A stretch of DNA of 45,126 nt from a virus. Under the pieces are notes generated by a model, which was given only the letters and a program-made list of their open reading frames with translations, made no database searches and was not told the origin of the DNA. The position numbers and the translations under genes were made by a program. Below, piece after piece: positions 7,495-15,839 of the stretch (position 1 is the first letter of the stretch; each line of letters starts with the position of its first letter). The stretch lies in IMG/VR virus record IMGVR_UViG_3300036900_000374, positions 1 through 45,126 of that record, one strand, 5' to 3'.

Positions 7495-8493
7495 ATGTCG
7501 ATCATCACGCAAGCCAGGCTCGACGCGCTCCGCACGTCGCTCAGCCTCATCTACATGGAGGCTTACCGGTCGGCGACGTACGACTGGAGCCGCTTCGCGA
7601 AGGAGGTCCCGAGCGACTCGACGAGCACCGTCTACGGATGGCTCGCGCAGCAGCTCACCCTTTCCGAGTGGAAGGGCAAGCGCACGCGCCAGAACCTCGC
7701 CGAGCACGTGCACGAGATCGTCAACCGTCCCTTCGAGGGAACGGTCGACATCGACCGCGACAAGCTCGAGGATGACAAACTCGACATCTACCGCACGCAG
7801 CACATCCCCCAGCTCGGCGTCGCCACGGCCAAGTGGCCCGACATCCTGATCGCCGATCTGATGATGAACAACGCCCAGCCGGGTCCCGACCCGACCAAGG
7901 GCATGACGTGGGACGGCGTACCGCTGTACGACACGGCGCACCCGAACTTCAACGTCACGGGCAAGGGCGCGACCTCGTACAAAAACGAGTACGCGAGCAC
8001 GCCGCTCAACGCGGACAACCTGATGAAGGTCCGCGCCGAGGCCCGGAGCATCGTCGGCGAGGACGGGCGGCCGCTGAAGGCGAACCCTCGCCTCCTCGTC
8101 GTCAACCCCACCCTCGAGAAGACGGCGCTCGAGCTCTGCACGGCTCCGCTCATCGCGCAGATCGCGCAGAACGTCGCCGGCGATCAGAACGTGGCGGCGA
8201 GCGCCCCGACGAACATCATCCCGCAGACCGGGATCGTCCCGTTCGTGTGGGACTACCTCGCCGGCTTCGACGATCTGTGGTTCCTCCTCGACGTCGACCG
8301 GCCGGTCATGCCGTTCGCCAACCAGATCCGCCGCGCCCCCGAGTTCATCTCGAGGACGCGCGCGGACGATCCGATCGTCTTCGACGAGCGCAAGTACGTC
8401 TTCGGCGTGGACTACCGCGGCGAGGTCTATCCGACCCTTCCGTGGCTCCAGTTCCGCGCGTACGCGTCGGCGACGGCGCCCGAGGACCGCTGA
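7495..8493 (+). CDS. Major capsid protein, Mu gpT-like
   Basis: This 332-aa protein forms the icosahedral shell. Signature stretches of the Mu gpT-like family include WSRFAKEVPSDSTSTVYGWL near residue 30, followed by WKGKRTRQNL, and the segment GVPLYDTAHPN in the middle. LLVVNPTLEKTALEL and a C-terminal VDYRGEV region match HK97-fold capsid features in this family. The ATG has a good ribosome site upstream (AGGAGCC). The gene sits just downstream of scaffold and decoration genes, as expected. Codon use is strongly GC3-biased, consistent with a highly expressed ancestral gene. Confidence 0.9.
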   Translation: MSIITQARLDALRTSLSLIYMEAYRSATYDWSRFAKEVPSDSTSTVYGWLAQQLTLSEWKGKRTRQNLAEHVHEIVNRPFEGTVDIDRDKLEDDKLDIYRTQHIPQLGVATAKWPDILIADLMMNNAQPGPDPTKGMTWDGVPLYDTAHPNFNVTGKGATSYKNEYASTPLNADNLMKVRAEARSIVGEDGRPLKANPRLLVVNPTLEKTALELCTAPLIAQIAQNVAGDQNVAASAPTNIIPQTGIVPFVWDYLAGFDDLWFLLDVDRPVMPFANQIRRAPEFISRTRADDPIVFDERKYVFGVDYRGEVYPTLPWLQFRAYASATAPEDR

Positions 8494-8503
8494 GGACCTG
8501 ATC

Positions 8504-9217
8504 GTGGCGACGCCGACTGCCTACGTCACGCGGGATCAGTTGTTCGCGCTCGCGATGCGCGCGGACATGCTGATCCCGCCTGCGCGTGTGGTGGAAGGCG
8601 TCGACACGACGGCGGACACTCTTCGCGTCCGAGCAAACGGGTACCCCGTCGACGCTCCGCTCGAGCTGGTCTTGAACGGGTTCGCGACCGTGCCGGGTGG
8701 GCTCGCGGCGGGGACGATCTTCTACGCGAAGCCGGTTCCGAACTCTGACGATCTCGTGCAGCTCGCCGCGGCTCCGGGCGGACCGGCGATCGACATCACG
8801 AGCGCGGGCGCCGGCGTCATGTCGCTCGCGATGCAACTCGGCCAGGTGATCGACGAGGCCGCGCTCGTCGTCTCCGGCCTCATCGACGAGGCGCTCGTCA
8901 ACTACGGCTCGCCGCTCGTGACCTGGCCGCCGAGCGTGACGCTCGTCGCGGCGCGTCTCCTCGCCGAATTGCTCGCGGTGACCCGCGGCCTTCTCCGGCC
9001 GGACTTCGCGCAGAGCGCCGATCACATCGTCCGGATGGCCGACCTCGCGCGCAAGCAATTGTCCCGGTGGCAGGACGGCGGCGAGCCGCTTCGCGGCTTC
9101 CCGACCGTCGTCGACCAGACGCCCGACGTGCTCGAGAACGCGACGCAGATCGTCGACGACAACAACACGCCGAACTGGCTCCCGGACGATCCGAACGTTG
9201 GAGCGTCGATCCCGTGA
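8504..9217 (+). CDS. Head-tail connector protein (gp36/DUF1320-like)
   Basis: The 237-aa product begins TAYVTRDQLFALAM, the typical opening of Mu gp36/DUF1320 connector proteins, which join the portal to the tail. The core is interrupted by a beta-rich insert (about residues 35-105, with GTIFYAKPVPNSDDLVQLA) not expected in the small family members of about 140 aa. Helical connector sequence resumes with VIDEAALVVSGLIDEALVNY and RMADLARKQLSRWQDGG. Start GTG 8504. The stop overlaps the next start (GTGA). The insert could be a surface-exposed domain on the neck. Confidence 0.65.
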   Translation: MATPTAYVTRDQLFALAMRADMLIPPARVVEGVDTTADTLRVRANGYPVDAPLELVLNGFATVPGGLAAGTIFYAKPVPNSDDLVQLAAAPGGPAIDITSAGAGVMSLAMQLGQVIDEAALVVSGLIDEALVNYGSPLVTWPPSVTLVAARLLAELLAVTRGLLRPDFAQSADHIVRMADLARKQLSRWQDGGEPLRGFPTVVDQTPDVLENATQIVDDNNTPNWLPDDPNVGASIP

Positions 9218-9507
9218 GCGGCCTTCCTGCGCTCACCGCGAAGCTTCGGCGCCTCGCCGAGGAAGGCCCGCGCCTCGGCGGCGAGATGGCCGCGGCGAAG
9301 CTGCGCGAGCACTTCTCCTCGAGCGTCCACGTCCGCTCCGGCGCGACCGCGTCGGAAACGACGATCACGGGCGACGAGGGCGGCGTGACCATCTCGGGCC
9401 CGCGCTCGCTCCGTTACCGGCCGAGCAAGGACGCGATCCGGCTGCCCGAGGGCGAGCTCGCCGCCGCGGGCGCGAAGGCCATCGGCCAGATCCTCGGGGG
9501 TGGGTGA
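9214..9507 (+). CDS. Small head-tail joining protein, HK97 gp10-like
   Basis: The 97-aa product starts with helical LTAKLRRLAEEGPRLGGEMA, then a short strand region with VHVRSGATASETTITG, and ends AAGAKAIGQIL. This layout (helix, RxG strand, C-terminal helix) resembles HK97 gp10-like neck or tail-completion proteins. Position between connector and tail-terminator-like genes agrees. GTG 9214 overlaps the previous stop; the stop touches the next ATG (TGATG). Family assignment is tentative, because the protein is short and no diagnostic residues are known. Confidence 0.5.
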   Translation: MSGLPALTAKLRRLAEEGPRLGGEMAAAKLREHFSSSVHVRSGATASETTITGDEGGVTISGPRSLRYRPSKDAIRLPEGELAAAGAKAIGQILGGG

Positions 9508-10064
9508 TGGCGCTCCCTCCCCTTCCCAGGACGAGCAGCGTCGAGAGCGTCGTCGAGGAGCTCGAGGACTACGTCGCGACGAAGAGCCCCGTCGGCGGCG
9601 ATCCGAAGGTCCCGTTCTTCGTCGGCTCGACCGCGGGCGCGGCGGCGACCAACATCGAACGCGTCGTGTGGGTGCCGACCGAGCGCCTGACGATCCAGCC
9701 GGTCACCGGACAGCCGCTCGACGACAACGGCCGCGCGGTGAAGGAGAAGCAGACGCTTTGCGTCGTGAGCTTCTACGCCGCTTCGCAGGCGCGGCTCGAG
9801 CAGATTATCGACGCCGTCGAGGCGTCGCTCGACGACCTCCTCTCGGACAACGGCTACGAGCTCCGCGGCCCGGGGAAGTTCTTCGAGCCGCTCGCGGCGA
9901 ACGCGGGATGGTCCTTCATCCGGCCGATCATCCTCCGCGCGCCGGTGTTCGCGGAGATCTGGATCCAAGGGCACGTGCGTTCGACCACCGTCAACGTCGG
10001 CACGGTCGGCGACCTGAACGCCGATCCGCCGCAGACCCCCGACACGATCTCGGTTTCGGACTGA
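9507..10064 (+). CDS. Putative tail completion/terminator protein
   Basis: The 185-aa product is alpha/beta and has no strong signature. The middle section KQTLCVVSFYAASQARLEQI followed by IDAVEASLDDLL resembles tail terminator proteins, which cap the tail tube and sheath before joining to the head. Its place directly before the tail sheath gene is the usual one for a terminator in contractile-tailed phages. ATG 9507 overlaps the upstream TGA. 10 nt with a purine-rich ribosome site (GGGAGAG) separate it from the sheath gene. Confidence 0.5.
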   Translation: MALPPLPRTSSVESVVEELEDYVATKSPVGGDPKVPFFVGSTAGAAATNIERVVWVPTERLTIQPVTGQPLDDNGRAVKEKQTLCVVSFYAASQARLEQIIDAVEASLDDLLSDNGYELRGPGKFFEPLAANAGWSFIRPIILRAPVFAEIWIQGHVRSTTVNVGTVGDLNADPPQTPDTISVSD

Positions 10065-10074
10065 GGGAGAGACC

Positions 10075-11877
10075 ATGGCCGTCGACACCACGATCACCAG
10101 CGCGGACAACACCCTCGCGCCCGACACCTCCGGCATCCTCGCGATGATCGGCCCGAGCGAGCTCGGCACCGTCGGCCTCGTCTACCAGCTCTCGCCCGGC
10201 CAAGAGCCCTACGACACGCTCGGCGGCGGGCAGCTCTCCGAAGACGCCGCCTTCGAGCTCGACCAGGGCGCGACGATCGTCGCCGTCCCCGCCACGACGA
10301 CCGCGGGCAGCATCGGCACCGTCTCCCACGAGGACGCCGCCGGCGACGGCCCCGGCACGGGCCCGTCGATCACGGTGACGGGGACCCCGCTCATCGACCT
10401 CCCGCTCTTCATCGCGAAGATCAAGACGGGCGGCGACCGCGACGGCGGCGCGGCGATCATCTCGATCGCCTTCGACGGCTCGACCTACGTGCTCGACATC
10501 CCGATCCCGCCGGCACCTCAGGCCGTGCTGATCGGCACCGTCGACCTCACCGGCCTCACGCTCTCGACGCTCAACGCCGAGACGCTGAAGATCACGCCGG
10601 ATGACCACGCGCAGATCACCGTGACGTTCACGGCGCCGACGTCGGTCGCGGACGTCATCGACCAGATCAACACGCAGCTCACGTCGGGCGGCACGGCGGC
10701 GCGCGCGATCCTCTACCAGGGCAAGTTCCTGAAGCTCTACTCGGCGACGCACGGCACGGGCTCCACGCTCGCCGTCGACGCGACCAGCACGGCGGACACG
10801 ACGCTCGGCATCTCGAACACGCCGGCCGCTGGCGCCAACGCGACCACGTCGCTCCCGTACACGGGCCTGACCCTGACCTTCGCGTCGGGGACCTACGTCG
10901 TGAACGAGACGTATGCGGCGCCGATCGTAGGGCTCTCGTGCTCGCAGACGGCGATCCTCGCGGCGTGCGACGCGCTCCGCGACAGCGGCGTCCCGTTCGG
11001 CCAGCTCCTCATCACGCAGCCGCCGGCGGACGGCGCCGCGCTCCGCGCCCTCGTCGACGCGGTGACCTCGAAGGTCAACGGGTGGGGCAGCGGGGCCGAG
11101 GCGATCTGGGTCGACGTCATCGTCGCGAGCCCCCTCGGCGCGACCGGCTCGACCGGCATCCAGACGAACGACAACGACGTCAAGGCCGCGATGCTCGGCC
11201 AGGTCGACAAGACGATCCTCGTCGCGCACGGCGACGCGTACGTCGCCGGTCACCGCATCCAGGGCGAGCACCGCGCGTCGATCGCGCGCGCCGTGGCGGC
11301 CCGCCTCGCGACGCAGCGACTCTCGCAGGACCCAGGCTACGGCGCCGCCGGCGCGCTCCCCGGCGTCAACATGACGGGCCCCGACGGCGTCGCCAGGGCG
11401 CGGAACGAGGCGACCGCGGTCGTGAAGATGGGCGGGTCGACCGGGCCGGGCTTCACGGTGCTCACCACGAAGCGCGGCGACCCGTACGTCGTGCACGGCG
11501 TCACGCGCGCCGGCCAGGCGTCCCGCTACGTGCACGTCGGCGTCCTGCGCATGGCCTACCGCGTCGCTCAGGTCCTCTTCGGCTACGCGCAGACGGTCGA
11601 GAACTGGGACCCGTTCCTCTCGGGCAACGGGACGATCCGTCAGAGCGACGGCGACACGCTCGCGGGCGCCGCCTACGAGGTCGTCGCCGAGGCCGTCCTC
11701 CGCGCGCCGAACCAGCACGCGAGCGACGCGATCGTCGACGTCGACCGGACGGAGGTCGTGGCGAACACCGACCACCTCACGTTCACGGCCGAGGTCCAGA
11801 TGCGAGGCCAGGCCGAGAACATCAGCCTGAAGATCACCACCACCGGAATCCTGACGCTGCCGGATCAGGCGGCCTGA
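10075..11877 (+). CDS. Tail sheath protein
   Basis: The 600-aa contractile sheath subunit polymerises around the tail tube. The N-terminus (ADNTLAPDTSGILAMIGPSE) is the typical first strand region of sheath proteins. Residues about 90-290 form a beta-rich insertion with ITVTGTPLIDLPLFI and SVADVIDQINTQLTSG, likely surface domains. The C-terminal core includes LVAHGDAYVAGHRIQGEHRA and RYVHVGVLRMAYRVAQVLF, followed by the final beta hairpin ISLKITTTGILTLPDQAA, which would interlock neighbouring subunits. DUF2586/Mu gpL-like sheaths are the closest family I can name. The tube gene follows 10 nt downstream. Confidence 0.85.
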   Translation: MAVDTTITSADNTLAPDTSGILAMIGPSELGTVGLVYQLSPGQEPYDTLGGGQLSEDAAFELDQGATIVAVPATTTAGSIGTVSHEDAAGDGPGTGPSITVTGTPLIDLPLFIAKIKTGGDRDGGAAIISIAFDGSTYVLDIPIPPAPQAVLIGTVDLTGLTLSTLNAETLKITPDDHAQITVTFTAPTSVADVIDQINTQLTSGGTAARAILYQGKFLKLYSATHGTGSTLAVDATSTADTTLGISNTPAAGANATTSLPYTGLTLTFASGTYVVNETYAAPIVGLSCSQTAILAACDALRDSGVPFGQLLITQPPADGAALRALVDAVTSKVNGWGSGAEAIWVDVIVASPLGATGSTGIQTNDNDVKAAMLGQVDKTILVAHGDAYVAGHRIQGEHRASIARAVAARLATQRLSQDPGYGAAGALPGVNMTGPDGVARARNEATAVVKMGGSTGPGFTVLTTKRGDPYVVHGVTRAGQASRYVHVGVLRMAYRVAQVLFGYAQTVENWDPFLSGNGTIRQSDGDTLAGAAYEVVAEAVLRAPNQHASDAIVDVDRTEVVANTDHLTFTAEVQMRGQAENISLKITTTGILTLPDQAA

Positions 11878-11887
11878 AGAGGCGACC

Positions 11888-12412
11888 ATGTTCGACCGCA
11901 ATTCGCCGGCTTGGGCGCACCACAACTCGTCGACCAAGATCACGGCGCTCGAGGGTCCCAACAAGGGCCGTTCGCTCAAGATCCAGTCGAACGAGACCAT
12001 GAAGATGGATCCGGGCAACAAGGTGAAGACCGTGCCCGGCGCCGGGTCCGGCCCGCTCACCGTCATCTCCGGCGCGGCCGAGCCGTCGTTCGAGTTCAAG
12101 CTCTCGACGAACATCGAGACGAAGCAGCTCGCGCAGCTCCTCGGCAACACGCACAAGCGTTTCCAGATCTCCGTCACCTACACGCGGCCGGGCCTCAAGC
12201 GGATCACCTACCGCGCCAAGGGCTGCATGGCGGAGAAGGGACTCGGCCTCGACTCGTCGCACGACAACGGCGTCAGCGACACCGTCTCCGGCAAGTGCTC
12301 GGACATCACGTTCCAAGAGGAGGGCGGGCGCGAGTTCTCGGTCATCCACGACGACGCCGAGGGCCAGACCCAGGGCGGCGGCGGAGGGGGCCTGCTCGGC
12401 CTGCTCTTCTGA
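11888..12412 (+). CDS. Tail tube protein
   Basis: The 174-aa protein follows the sheath gene, the invariant position of the tube. The N-terminal half contains LEGPNKGRSLKIQSNETMKM and a beta-rich core (FEFKLSTNIETKQLAQLLG, FQISVTYTRPGLKRITYRA) consistent with the tube fold shared by Mu gpM and Hcp-type proteins. It ends in a Gly-rich hydrophobic tail (six glycines then LLGLLF). ATG start with a GAAGAGGCGACC ribosome site; the TGA overlaps the next ATG (TGATG). Assignment is mainly by size, position and beta pattern. Confidence 0.75.
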   Translation: MFDRNSPAWAHHNSSTKITALEGPNKGRSLKIQSNETMKMDPGNKVKTVPGAGSGPLTVISGAAEPSFEFKLSTNIETKQLAQLLGNTHKRFQISVTYTRPGLKRITYRAKGCMAEKGLGLDSSHDNGVSDTVSGKCSDITFQEEGGREFSVIHDDAEGQTQGGGGGGLLGLLF

Positions 12413-13089
12413 TGCGGCCGACCGACGAGCAGATCGCGGAGGCGAAGGCGACCGCCGCGAAGGTCGATCGGCAGGCGTCGATCCTCGATCTCGAGGACTT
12501 CGACCTCGCCGCGATCTTCCGCGACCTCACCGCGGAGGAATACGCCGAGTGGCTCGACCTCTCGCAGACGAACCGCGAGAACGCGTCCTCGTTCGCGCTC
12601 GCCAAGGTTCTGCTCTGGCCGAAGCTCGACGAGGCGCGCGCGCTGATGCCGGCGTTCGGCTCCGAACTCCTCGGCCTCGTGCTGAAGCGCGCCGGCATGG
12701 TGAAGGACAAGGCGCTCGTCGAGCCCGCGACCGTCGAGCGGATGGTCGCCGAGGGCGTGCCCCAAGACGTCGCCGAGTCGCTCGCCAAGGCGAACACCAA
12801 GAAGGGCGCCCTATCGCTCTTCCGCATGCCGGCGCAGAACGTCGTCGCGGTGCTCACGCGCCCGAGCGCGGAGAGCTTCGACGCCACGGTCGACGCCGAG
12901 CAGGAGGCCGCGAAGTCCGGCGTCGGTCGCTTCGCGGTCGCCTTCGCCGCCGTGAAGGACTCGCTCGCGTGGTCGAACCGTCCCCTCGAGACGATCCTCG
13001 ACAAGACGCCGGCGCTGATCATCGACCTGAAGGCGGAGTATGCGCGGCTCGGGGGGTCCGCCGCGAAGGCCACGGTGAAAAGCCTGTGA
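12412..13089 (+). CDS. Tail assembly chaperone, first part
   Basis: The 225-aa acidic, helical protein lies between tube and tape-measure genes, the conserved position of tail assembly chaperones (lambda G, Mu gp41-like), which guide tape measure folding during tail assembly. Sequence features: LDLEDFDLAAIFRDLTAEEY near the N-terminus and ETILDKTPALIIDLKAEYAR near the end. It ends in GTG AAA AGC CTG TGA C, where a second coding frame begins without a start codon (next entry), so a frameshifted longer product is likely. ATG 12412 overlaps the tube stop. Confidence 0.65.
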   Translation: MRPTDEQIAEAKATAAKVDRQASILDLEDFDLAAIFRDLTAEEYAEWLDLSQTNRENASSFALAKVLLWPKLDEARALMPAFGSELLGLVLKRAGMVKDKALVEPATVERMVAEGVPQDVAESLAKANTKKGALSLFRMPAQNVVAVLTRPSAESFDATVDAEQEAAKSGVGRFAVAFAAVKDSLAWSNRPLETILDKTPALIIDLKAEYARLGGSAAKATVKSL

Positions 13090-13246
13090 CGAGCGCCTCG
13101 TCGCCATCTGCAAAGACCCCGCGCGCGCGACGCGGGGCGTCCTCGCGCTGTTTCAGGGGCGCGAAGGGTTCGCCGCCGAGGACGGCGCAACGCTTCTCGC
13201 CTCGGTCCTGATCAAACTCGCACCCGACCCCCCGGAGCGCCGCTGA
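13079..13246 (+). CDS. Tail assembly chaperone extension reached by frameshift (no start codon)
   Basis: After the chaperone stop, the frame +1 (or -2) of it is open from 13079 to a TGA at 13244-13246 and reads like real protein (DERLVAICKDPARATRGVLA, then LFQGREGF, then LLASVLIKLAP) with GC-ending codons throughout. It contains no ATG, GTG or TTG before its middle, and is closed upstream by TGA at 13076-13078. Expression would therefore need a shift within AAA AGC CTG TGA C. A frameshift between tail chaperone frames is highly conserved in long-tailed phages, and Mu is reported to use an unusual -2 shift. A sequencing error is the main alternative. Confidence 0.55.
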   Translation, partial: KACDERLVAICKDPARATRGVLALFQGREGFAAEDGATLLASVLIKLAPDPPERR

Positions 13247-13248
13247 CC

Positions 13249-15162
13249 GTGGCTGACTACACCGAGCGCATCACCCTCTCGAGCAACGTCGCCCAGGTGG
13301 CGCGCGAGGCCGAGGGTGCGCTCGACAAGGTCGCCGCGTCGCTCGGCAAGGTCCGCGAGAAGTCGCTCGACATCAACCTGGCGAGCAAGACGGCGCAACT
13401 CGCCGCCGCCGAGAAGGCGGTCACGGCGGAGATCTCGAAGCAGGTCGACCTCGAGGCCAAGCTCGCCACGTTCGACGCCGCACGCGTCCGAAAGAACGCC
13501 GAGCTCGAGGCGCAGCTCGCCAAGATGAACAAGGCCGCGACCGCCGGCGTCGGCGGTCCCGCCCAGGCGCAGGGCGGGATCGGCGGTCTGCTCGGCCTCA
13601 GCGAAAGCGCCGGTGGCGCGATCGCGCTCGGCGGCGCGTTCGTCGCTGCGCTGGGCGCGATCGGCGCGGTCTACGAGAAGGTGGCGAGCGTCGCGCTCGA
13701 CATCACCGTCGCCGCGTCGAAGTTCGCGATCGCGGCGAGCGACTTCCGCACCGAGGCGACCGAGGCGTTCACGAAGATGTACGGCTCCGCGGCGATCGCG
13801 GATGGCCTCTACGACAAGATCGTCGCTCTCACCGTCCGCACCGGTCAGTCGAAGGAGCACTTCATCGAGGAGGCGCGGAAGCTCGCGGCCGCCGGCTTCA
13901 ACGCGAACGAGGTCCCGAAGATCCTCCAGTCGCTCGCCGACTACGAGAAGGTCAAGGGCGCCGGCTCGGGCGACAAGATCGAGAAGCTCCTCGAGAAGAT
14001 CAACGCCGCGGACAAGTTCGACGCGAAGAGCGTCACCGCGCTCGCGAAGCAGGGGATCTCGACGGCGGCCGTTTACGACGTCCTCGAGAAGAAGCTCGGC
14101 AAGACGCGCGCGCAGGTCGAGGCGATGGTCAAGGCCGGGCAGATCAAGGGCGACGTCGGCATCGACGCCGTGCTCGAGACGATGGACAAGAAGTTCGGCG
14201 GCGCGGCGAAGATCGACAGCGTCGGCGGCTTCCTCGTCGCGCTCAAGACGCAGTTCGAGGGCCTCTTCGACAAGGTCGACACGGGCCCGATCAAGGAGGC
14301 GCTGAAGAACGTCTCCGAGGTCCTCGGCGGCCCGGGTGGCGCGGAGCTGAAGGGCGAGCTCACGAACACGATCAACGCGCTCTTCCACGCGCTGTTCGAC
14401 CCGTTCCGCGGGCCCGACGGCGCGAAGAAGATCGAGGCCGCGTTCCACACCATCTCGGCCGGCCTCCGTGCGGTGCGCGGCGTGATCGAGGCGGTCGGGC
14501 CCTACTTCGGCAAGCTGGTCGACTTCTTCGCGTCGATCGGCGGCTCGGGCGACATCGACTCCGGCACGGCGAAGGTGAACCTCTTCGCGAGCTCGGTGCT
14601 CGACCTGCTCGGCATCCTCACCGGGCTCGGCCCGCTCGGCGAGTTCCTAGACACGATCCTCAACCTCGAGAACTTCGAGGCGCCCGACCTCTCGTCGCTC
14701 GGCTCCGACATGATCGACGGGATCATTCAGGGCATCGAGAGCGGCGCATCGTCGCTCATCGAGTCGATGGTTTCGGCCGTGACCGGCGCCGTCGACGCGG
14801 CGAAGTCGGCGCTCGGCATCGCGTCGCCCTCGAAGGTGTTCGAGCAGATCGGCAACTACTCGTCGCTCGGCATGGCGAAGGGCATCGACCTCGGCGCGCC
14901 GGCGGCGAACGACGCGGCCGCGAGCCTCGGCGGCGGCGCCGCATCGAGCGCGGCGCGCGCGTACGGCCCGGGCAGCGGCGGCGCGGGCGGCGGCGCGCTC
15001 GGCGGCGGCGCCGGCTCGAGCGGGCCGAGCGTCTACAACTTCGCGATCCACATGCCGCCCGGTGCGACGGACGGCGCCGCGGTCGGCCGCGAGGCGTTCG
15101 CCGAGTTCGACCGCCACGCCCGGCGCCGCGAGCGCGACCGACGAGAGAGGGACGCAGCGTGA
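13249..15162 (+). CDS. Tail tape measure protein
   Basis: The 637-aa protein sets tail length and is ejected with DNA. The N-terminus has long coiled-coil helices (about residues 5-105, rich in A, E, K), followed by a hydrophobic Gly/Ala segment (about 118-165) that could insert in the host membrane. A soluble helical middle contains repeated AxxGxxxxE patterns, then LTGLGPLGEFLDTILNLENF. The C-terminal third has GIASPSKVFEQIGNYSSLGM, a phrase very common near the end of tape measures, and a Gly/Ser-rich linker. At about 1.5 angstrom per residue, a tail near 90-100 nm is expected. GTG 13249. Confidence 0.9.
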   Translation: MADYTERITLSSNVAQVAREAEGALDKVAASLGKVREKSLDINLASKTAQLAAAEKAVTAEISKQVDLEAKLATFDAARVRKNAELEAQLAKMNKAATAGVGGPAQAQGGIGGLLGLSESAGGAIALGGAFVAALGAIGAVYEKVASVALDITVAASKFAIAASDFRTEATEAFTKMYGSAAIADGLYDKIVALTVRTGQSKEHFIEEARKLAAAGFNANEVPKILQSLADYEKVKGAGSGDKIEKLLEKINAADKFDAKSVTALAKQGISTAAVYDVLEKKLGKTRAQVEAMVKAGQIKGDVGIDAVLETMDKKFGGAAKIDSVGGFLVALKTQFEGLFDKVDTGPIKEALKNVSEVLGGPGGAELKGELTNTINALFHALFDPFRGPDGAKKIEAAFHTISAGLRAVRGVIEAVGPYFGKLVDFFASIGGSGDIDSGTAKVNLFASSVLDLLGILTGLGPLGEFLDTILNLENFEAPDLSSLGSDMIDGIIQGIESGASSLIESMVSAVTGAVDAAKSALGIASPSKVFEQIGNYSSLGMAKGIDLGAPAANDAAASLGGGAASSAARAYGPGSGGAGGGALGGGAGSSGPSVYNFAIHMPPGATDGAAVGREAFAEFDRHARRRERDRRERDAA

Positions 15163-15839
15163 CGACCGCCGCGCCGACCTCCGTCTCGTTCTCGGCCGCC
15201 CCGTCGCCGTGGGACGCGCCGCGGCTCTGGGAGCTCGCGACCTTCACGCTCCCTGACGGCGGCCTCGTGCAGCTCCCCGGCACCGCCGGCGAGGGCAAGG
15301 TCGTCGTCAGCGTCACCGCGAAGGCCAAGGTGAAGCAGAAGCAGGCCAGCGGCAGCGGCACCGGCCAGACGACGCAGAAGCGCGCGCAGAAGGCCGAGAC
15401 GACCGTCGAGGCGATCGAGCCCTGCGACATCGAGATCGAGGTCATCTGGACGCGCCGGATCCACGCCGAGACGGAGGCCGCGCTCTTCCTCCTCAACCCG
15501 AACGGGCCCAACGGCGGCGTCCCCGTCGACATCCGCCACCCCGAGACGGACGCAAACACCGTCACCGCGATCATGGTGACCGAGTTCGGCCCGACGAAGC
15601 GCGACGGCGGCCTCTACTCGAAGAAGATCAAGGCGACCGAGTGGAACCCGCCGCCGCCGGCCGCTCCGGGCGACGGCGCCGAGACCCCGTCGCAGGTCGG
15701 CAAGTGGACGGCGAGCTACGGCTCCGGCAAGTCGGGCGGCTCGGTTGTTCAGGCCGGCGTCCCGGTGGGCCCGCCGAACTCCTACAGCGACACGGCGAAG
15801 GGCGTCGGCGGCCCGAACGGCCCGAAGGCGGGTCCCTGA
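15159..15839 (+). CDS. Putative baseplate/tail hub protein
   Basis: The 226-aa product starts with beta strands (LWELATFTLPDGGLVQLPG), has a Lys/Gln-rich loop (KVKQKQASGSGTGQTTQKRA) and then VEAIEPCDIEIEVIWTRRIH, ending in a Gly/Pro-rich, disordered tail. It occupies the place held by Mu gpN/gp43-like or tail-tube initiator proteins, after the tape measure and before the hub/spike protein. No family motif was recognised, so the role is from position. GTG 15159 overlaps the tape measure stop, and its TGA overlaps the next ATG. Confidence 0.5.
   Translation: MTTAAPTSVSFSAAPSPWDAPRLWELATFTLPDGGLVQLPGTAGEGKVVVSVTAKAKVKQKQASGSGTGQTTQKRAQKAETTVEAIEPCDIEIEVIWTRRIHAETEAALFLLNPNGPNGGVPVDIRHPETDANTVTAIMVTEFGPTKRDGGLYSKKIKATEWNPPPPAAPGDGAETPSQVGKWTASYGSGKSGGSVVQAGVPVGPPNSYSDTAKGVGGPNGPKAGP

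Noticed and set aside
13053-13058. GGGGGG as the slippery site for the tail chaperone frameshift
   Set aside because: A shift into the downstream frame here would meet TGA at 13076-13078, before the extension begins. The shift must be after that stop.
12549-13211. Overlapping 220-codon frame across the tail chaperone region as a -1 frameshift product
   Set aside because: Its translation after the chaperone stop is Ser/Arg/Pro-rich with no protein character, and its third codon positions lack the GC bias. The other frame is better.
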